Of a DNA stretch of 64,000 nt, positions 62,203 through 64,000 are shown piece after piece. The translations under genes and the position numbers were made by a program. Each line of letters starts with the position of its first letter. Position 1 is the stretch's first letter. The stretch lies in the NCBI RefSeq assembly GCF_002259595.1, contig NZ_MWWU01000002.1:1-64000 (forward strand), given 5' to 3'. The stretch is from Aeriscardovia aeriphila (lineage in GTDB: Bacteria; Actinomycetota; Actinomycetes; Actinomycetales; Bifidobacteriaceae). The notes below the pieces were generated by a model. The model did not search any database. It had not been told where the DNA came from and saw only the letters and a program-made list of their open reading frames with translations.

Positions 62203-63096
62203 ATGGTTTATCTCGCTGTTGTGATTGCGCTGGTTGCGTTGTGGGCTGTGTGCGGCCTGTTCGTGGTGTCGCAGCAGTCTGCCGTCATTATTGAGCGCTT
62301 TGGCAAGTTCCACCGCGTGTGCTTTGCCGGCATCCACTGGAGGCCGCTATTTGTGGATCGCATTGCGCACCGCTCGAGTTTGCGCGTTTCTCAGCTCGAT
62401 GTGAAGTTGGAAACGAAGACTTTGGATAATGTTTTCGTCAAGATCGTGGCGAATACACAGTTCCGCATTAACCCTCAGGATGTGATGAAGGCTTATTACG
62501 AGTTTTCTGACCCTTCGGCACAGCTTCAGGCTTACTTAGAGGATGCGCTGCGCTCGGCAATCCCGAACCTGAGCTTGGATGATACTTTTGCCAGGAAAGA
62601 CGACGTCGCCTTCGACGTGCAAAAGACGGTGGGTGAGGAGATGGCCCGCTTCGGCTTTGAAGTGGTGAAAACGCTGATCACCTCTATCGACCCGTCGAAG
62701 CAGGTGAAGGATTCGATGGATTCCATCAACGCTGCTCAGCGTGAGAAGGAAGCCACCCGCCAGCGTGCTGAAGCTTTGCAGATTCAGATTGAAACGCAGG
62801 CAAAGGCTGAGGCGGAAAAGACGCGCTTGCAGGGTGAAGGTCAGGCTAACTACCGTCGTGAGATTGCCGACGGTATTGTTGACCAGATCAAGAGCCTGCA
62901 AGAAGTGGGTATGGATATTGACGCGGTGAACACGGTGGTGTTGTTTAACCAGTACCTCGATGTCACGCGCTCGCTGGCAGAGTCGAATAATGCGAAGACG
63001 GTCGTATTGCCAGCGGCAACCCCTGGTGGTTTCAACGATTTCTACCAGCAGATGGTCGCCGCTTTGCAAACTGACAAGGCTGCCAACTCTCATTGA
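62203..63096 (+). CDS. SPFH/Band 7 (stomatin-like) membrane protein
   Basis: A 297-residue protein with one N-terminal membrane segment (about 2-22), then the SPFH domain beginning QQSAVIIERFGKFHR and including LDVKLETKTLDNVFVKIVANTQFRI, and a long coiled coil (about 175-235; AAQREKEATRQRAEALQIQ). Stomatin-like proteins form oligomeric scaffolds in membranes and often stabilise proteases or transporters; no NfeD partner gene is adjacent. AAAGGAG precedes two consecutive ATG codons (62200 and 62203); the second has better spacing. Confidence 0.9.
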   Translation: MVYLAVVIALVALWAVCGLFVVSQQSAVIIERFGKFHRVCFAGIHWRPLFVDRIAHRSSLRVSQLDVKLETKTLDNVFVKIVANTQFRINPQDVMKAYYEFSDPSAQLQAYLEDALRSAIPNLSLDDTFARKDDVAFDVQKTVGEEMARFGFEVVKTLITSIDPSKQVKDSMDSINAAQREKEATRQRAEALQIQIETQAKAEAEKTRLQGEGQANYRREIADGIVDQIKSLQEVGMDIDAVNTVVLFNQYLDVTRSLAESNNAKTVVLPAATPGGFNDFYQQMVAALQTDKAANSH

Positions 63097-63491
63097 GAGC
63101 GGCAAGAGGGACCGTAAGCGATCCAGGCTCTCGCTGAGAGAGCAGAGTGGCTTGAGACGATTCAGGCTTCGACAGCGATGCTGTGAAGCACGCGGATGAA
63201 AGAGTCTGAATCGTTCAGGCACGGCACTACATCATAGCGTCCGCCGCCGTTGCTCATGAACACATTGCGATTATCCAGCTCGAGTTCTTTGAAAATTCGT
63301 CATGAGCTGAAAAGAAGGAGGGCGGGAGGGCGGGAGAGGTTGGAGGAGTGGAAGTGTGTCCAAGGGAGAGGAAAAGAGGGAACGAGAAGTTTTCATTCTT
63401 TCTGGCATGTTGAGTTTAAACGTGGCATAATGTCATTTTGTCTGTGGCTGAAGGGCAAGCTTTGGATTGCTCATCAGCAATGCACAGACAT
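63097..63491 (+). other. Gap before tRNA-Ser
   Basis: About 395 bp without a convincing gene. CGATTCAG (63158-63165) and CTGAATCG (63206-63213) form an inverted repeat that may terminate the SPFH gene. Around 63315-63345 there is a purine-rich run with GGAGGGCGGGAGGGCGGGA, a possible G-rich structure. A promoter for the tRNA is expected at its right end but was not clearly identified. Confidence 0.45.
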
Positions 63492-63576
63492 GGAAGAGTG
63501 TCCGAGCGGCCGAAGGAACACGCCTCGAAAGCGTGCGTAGTGAAAGCTACCGCGGGTTCAAATCCCGCCTCTTCCG
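63492..63576 (+). tRNA. tRNA-Ser (anticodon CGA)
   Basis: An 85 nt class II tRNA starts GGAAGAG and closes with CTCTTCC and discriminator G. The anticodon stem CACGC/GCGTG encloses CTCGAAA with anticodon CGA, and the long variable arm GTAGTGAAAGCTAC is present. CCA is not encoded. Confidence 0.96.
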
Positions 63577-63581
63577 CAGCT

Positions 63582-63610
63582 GGGAACCTTTCGGGGTTCC
63601 CATTTTTTTT
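63582..63610 (+). terminator. tRNA-Ser terminator
   Basis: GGGAACC and GGTTCCC form a stem around TTTCGG, followed by ATTTTTTTT. Confidence 0.94.
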
Positions 63611-63912
63611 GTTTCTGGCCGTGGTGTTACTCGTTACAAGGTATCACTCATCGGTAGGTGTCACTCGTCATCAGAACACAAGGCAGCAGCGATCAAGTCA
63701 GTGCCGTTTGTAAAACGCCCAGCCTTTTGAGACGCAAAGAAAGCGTTACCTTCTTTCATTGCCTTCGCGCTTTCAGTGTTCGGCTCTCGAGAAGAGGCGT
63801 TGACTTCTTCACCGTGCGCACTTGAAGAGCTGTTGAAAGCGTCGTTGTTGGCGTTGATCTGAATTCTTTATCGGGCATTCAAGCGAATAACGCACTTGAT
63901 GAATAAAGAAAA
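63611..63912 (+). other. Gap at the right end of the window
   Basis: About 300 bp with no credible ORF or RNA gene. It lies between the plus-strand tRNA-Ser terminator and a minus-strand terminator, so it is probably an untranscribed spacer. Confidence 0.5.
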
Positions 63913-63934
63913 AGCCCTCGCGGAAGCGAGGGCT
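63902..63934 (-). terminator. Terminator of a minus-strand gene lying beyond the window
   Basis: AGCCCTCGC (63913-63921) pairs with GCGAGGGCT (63926-63934). On the minus strand it is followed by TTTTTCTTT, so it ends a transcript entering from the right. A one-mismatch copy of the recurrent motif (ATGATAATCT, 63943-63952) lies just before it on that strand, so in a 3' region. Confidence 0.85.
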
Positions 63935-64000
63935 GAAGCGGGATGATAATCTCAAGCCATTGTGGTGCAATTCTAGCAAGGCAGGCTGCAGGAATTGCGA

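Overview
The window is a chromosomal segment of a Gram-positive, mid-to-high GC actinobacterium, most probably a member of the Bifidobacteriaceae (Bifidobacterium or a scardovial genus). The reasons are the gene order malQ - rplM - rpsI - glgX - S10/spc ribosomal operon, the class II LysS with a long N-terminal extension, lysine/acid-rich tails on several ribosomal proteins, a FimA-type pilin with class C sortase, and a FemAB-like ligase. I cannot name the species from the sequence alone.

Layout. 1-860: 3' end of a 23S rRNA gene, the 5S rRNA gene and a terminator. 1.25-5.65 kb: a carbohydrate ABC importer (lipoprotein binding protein, two permeases, no ATPase) and a DUF624 membrane protein, preceded by LacI-type operator-like sites. 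5.7-16.5 kb: a large minus-strand membrane protein, an MFS exporter, tRNA-Pro, lysS, a DNA methyltransferase with no restriction partner, a MenA-like prenyltransferase, gpmA and a small membrane protein. 16.9-19.1 kb: a secreted CHAP hydrolase and a two-domain universal stress protein. 19.16-21.95 kb: an AT-richer accessory island with an XRE regulator, a frameshifted ImmA/IrrE-like protease, a DUF4417 protein and an overlapping gene pair that looks like a BECR-fold nuclease toxin and its acidic immunity protein. 22-25.9 kb: osmC, thyA, folA, a low-molecular-weight protein phosphatase, a small unknown gene and tRNA-Gly. 26-29 kb: an unusual fusion of a polytopic membrane domain, a cupredoxin and a NirK-like copper nitrite reductase. 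29.3-35.2 kb: a cell-surface cluster with pilin, class C sortase, a 42-residue peptide that is almost only a sorting signal, an amidase-domain protein and a FemAB ligase. 35.3-37.4 kb: tRNA-Phe, tRNA-Asp, an IMPACT/YigZ protein and an LRV-repeat protein. 37.6-45.5 kb: malQ, rplM-rpsI behind a structured leader, an inserted metalloprotease/lipoprotein pair, and glgX. 45.9-62.1 kb: the S10, spc and alpha ribosomal clusters with secY, adk, infA, rpoA and truA. 62.2-64 kb: an SPFH protein, tRNA-Ser and a minus-strand terminator belonging to a gene beyond the window.

The most striking signal is not a gene. The 10-mer AGATTATCAG occurs 20 times exactly (both strands), where about 0.1 would be expected by chance in 64 kb, and two one-mismatch copies were also seen. 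It is concentrated just after stop codons, twice overlaps the stop codon itself, and once forms a perfect inverted pair between two genes. No copy was seen in the 45.8-55.6 kb ribosomal superoperon. Its form and placement resemble DNA-uptake sequences of naturally competent bacteria, but this is a hypothesis; a protein-binding site or a short dispersed repeat family would look similar.
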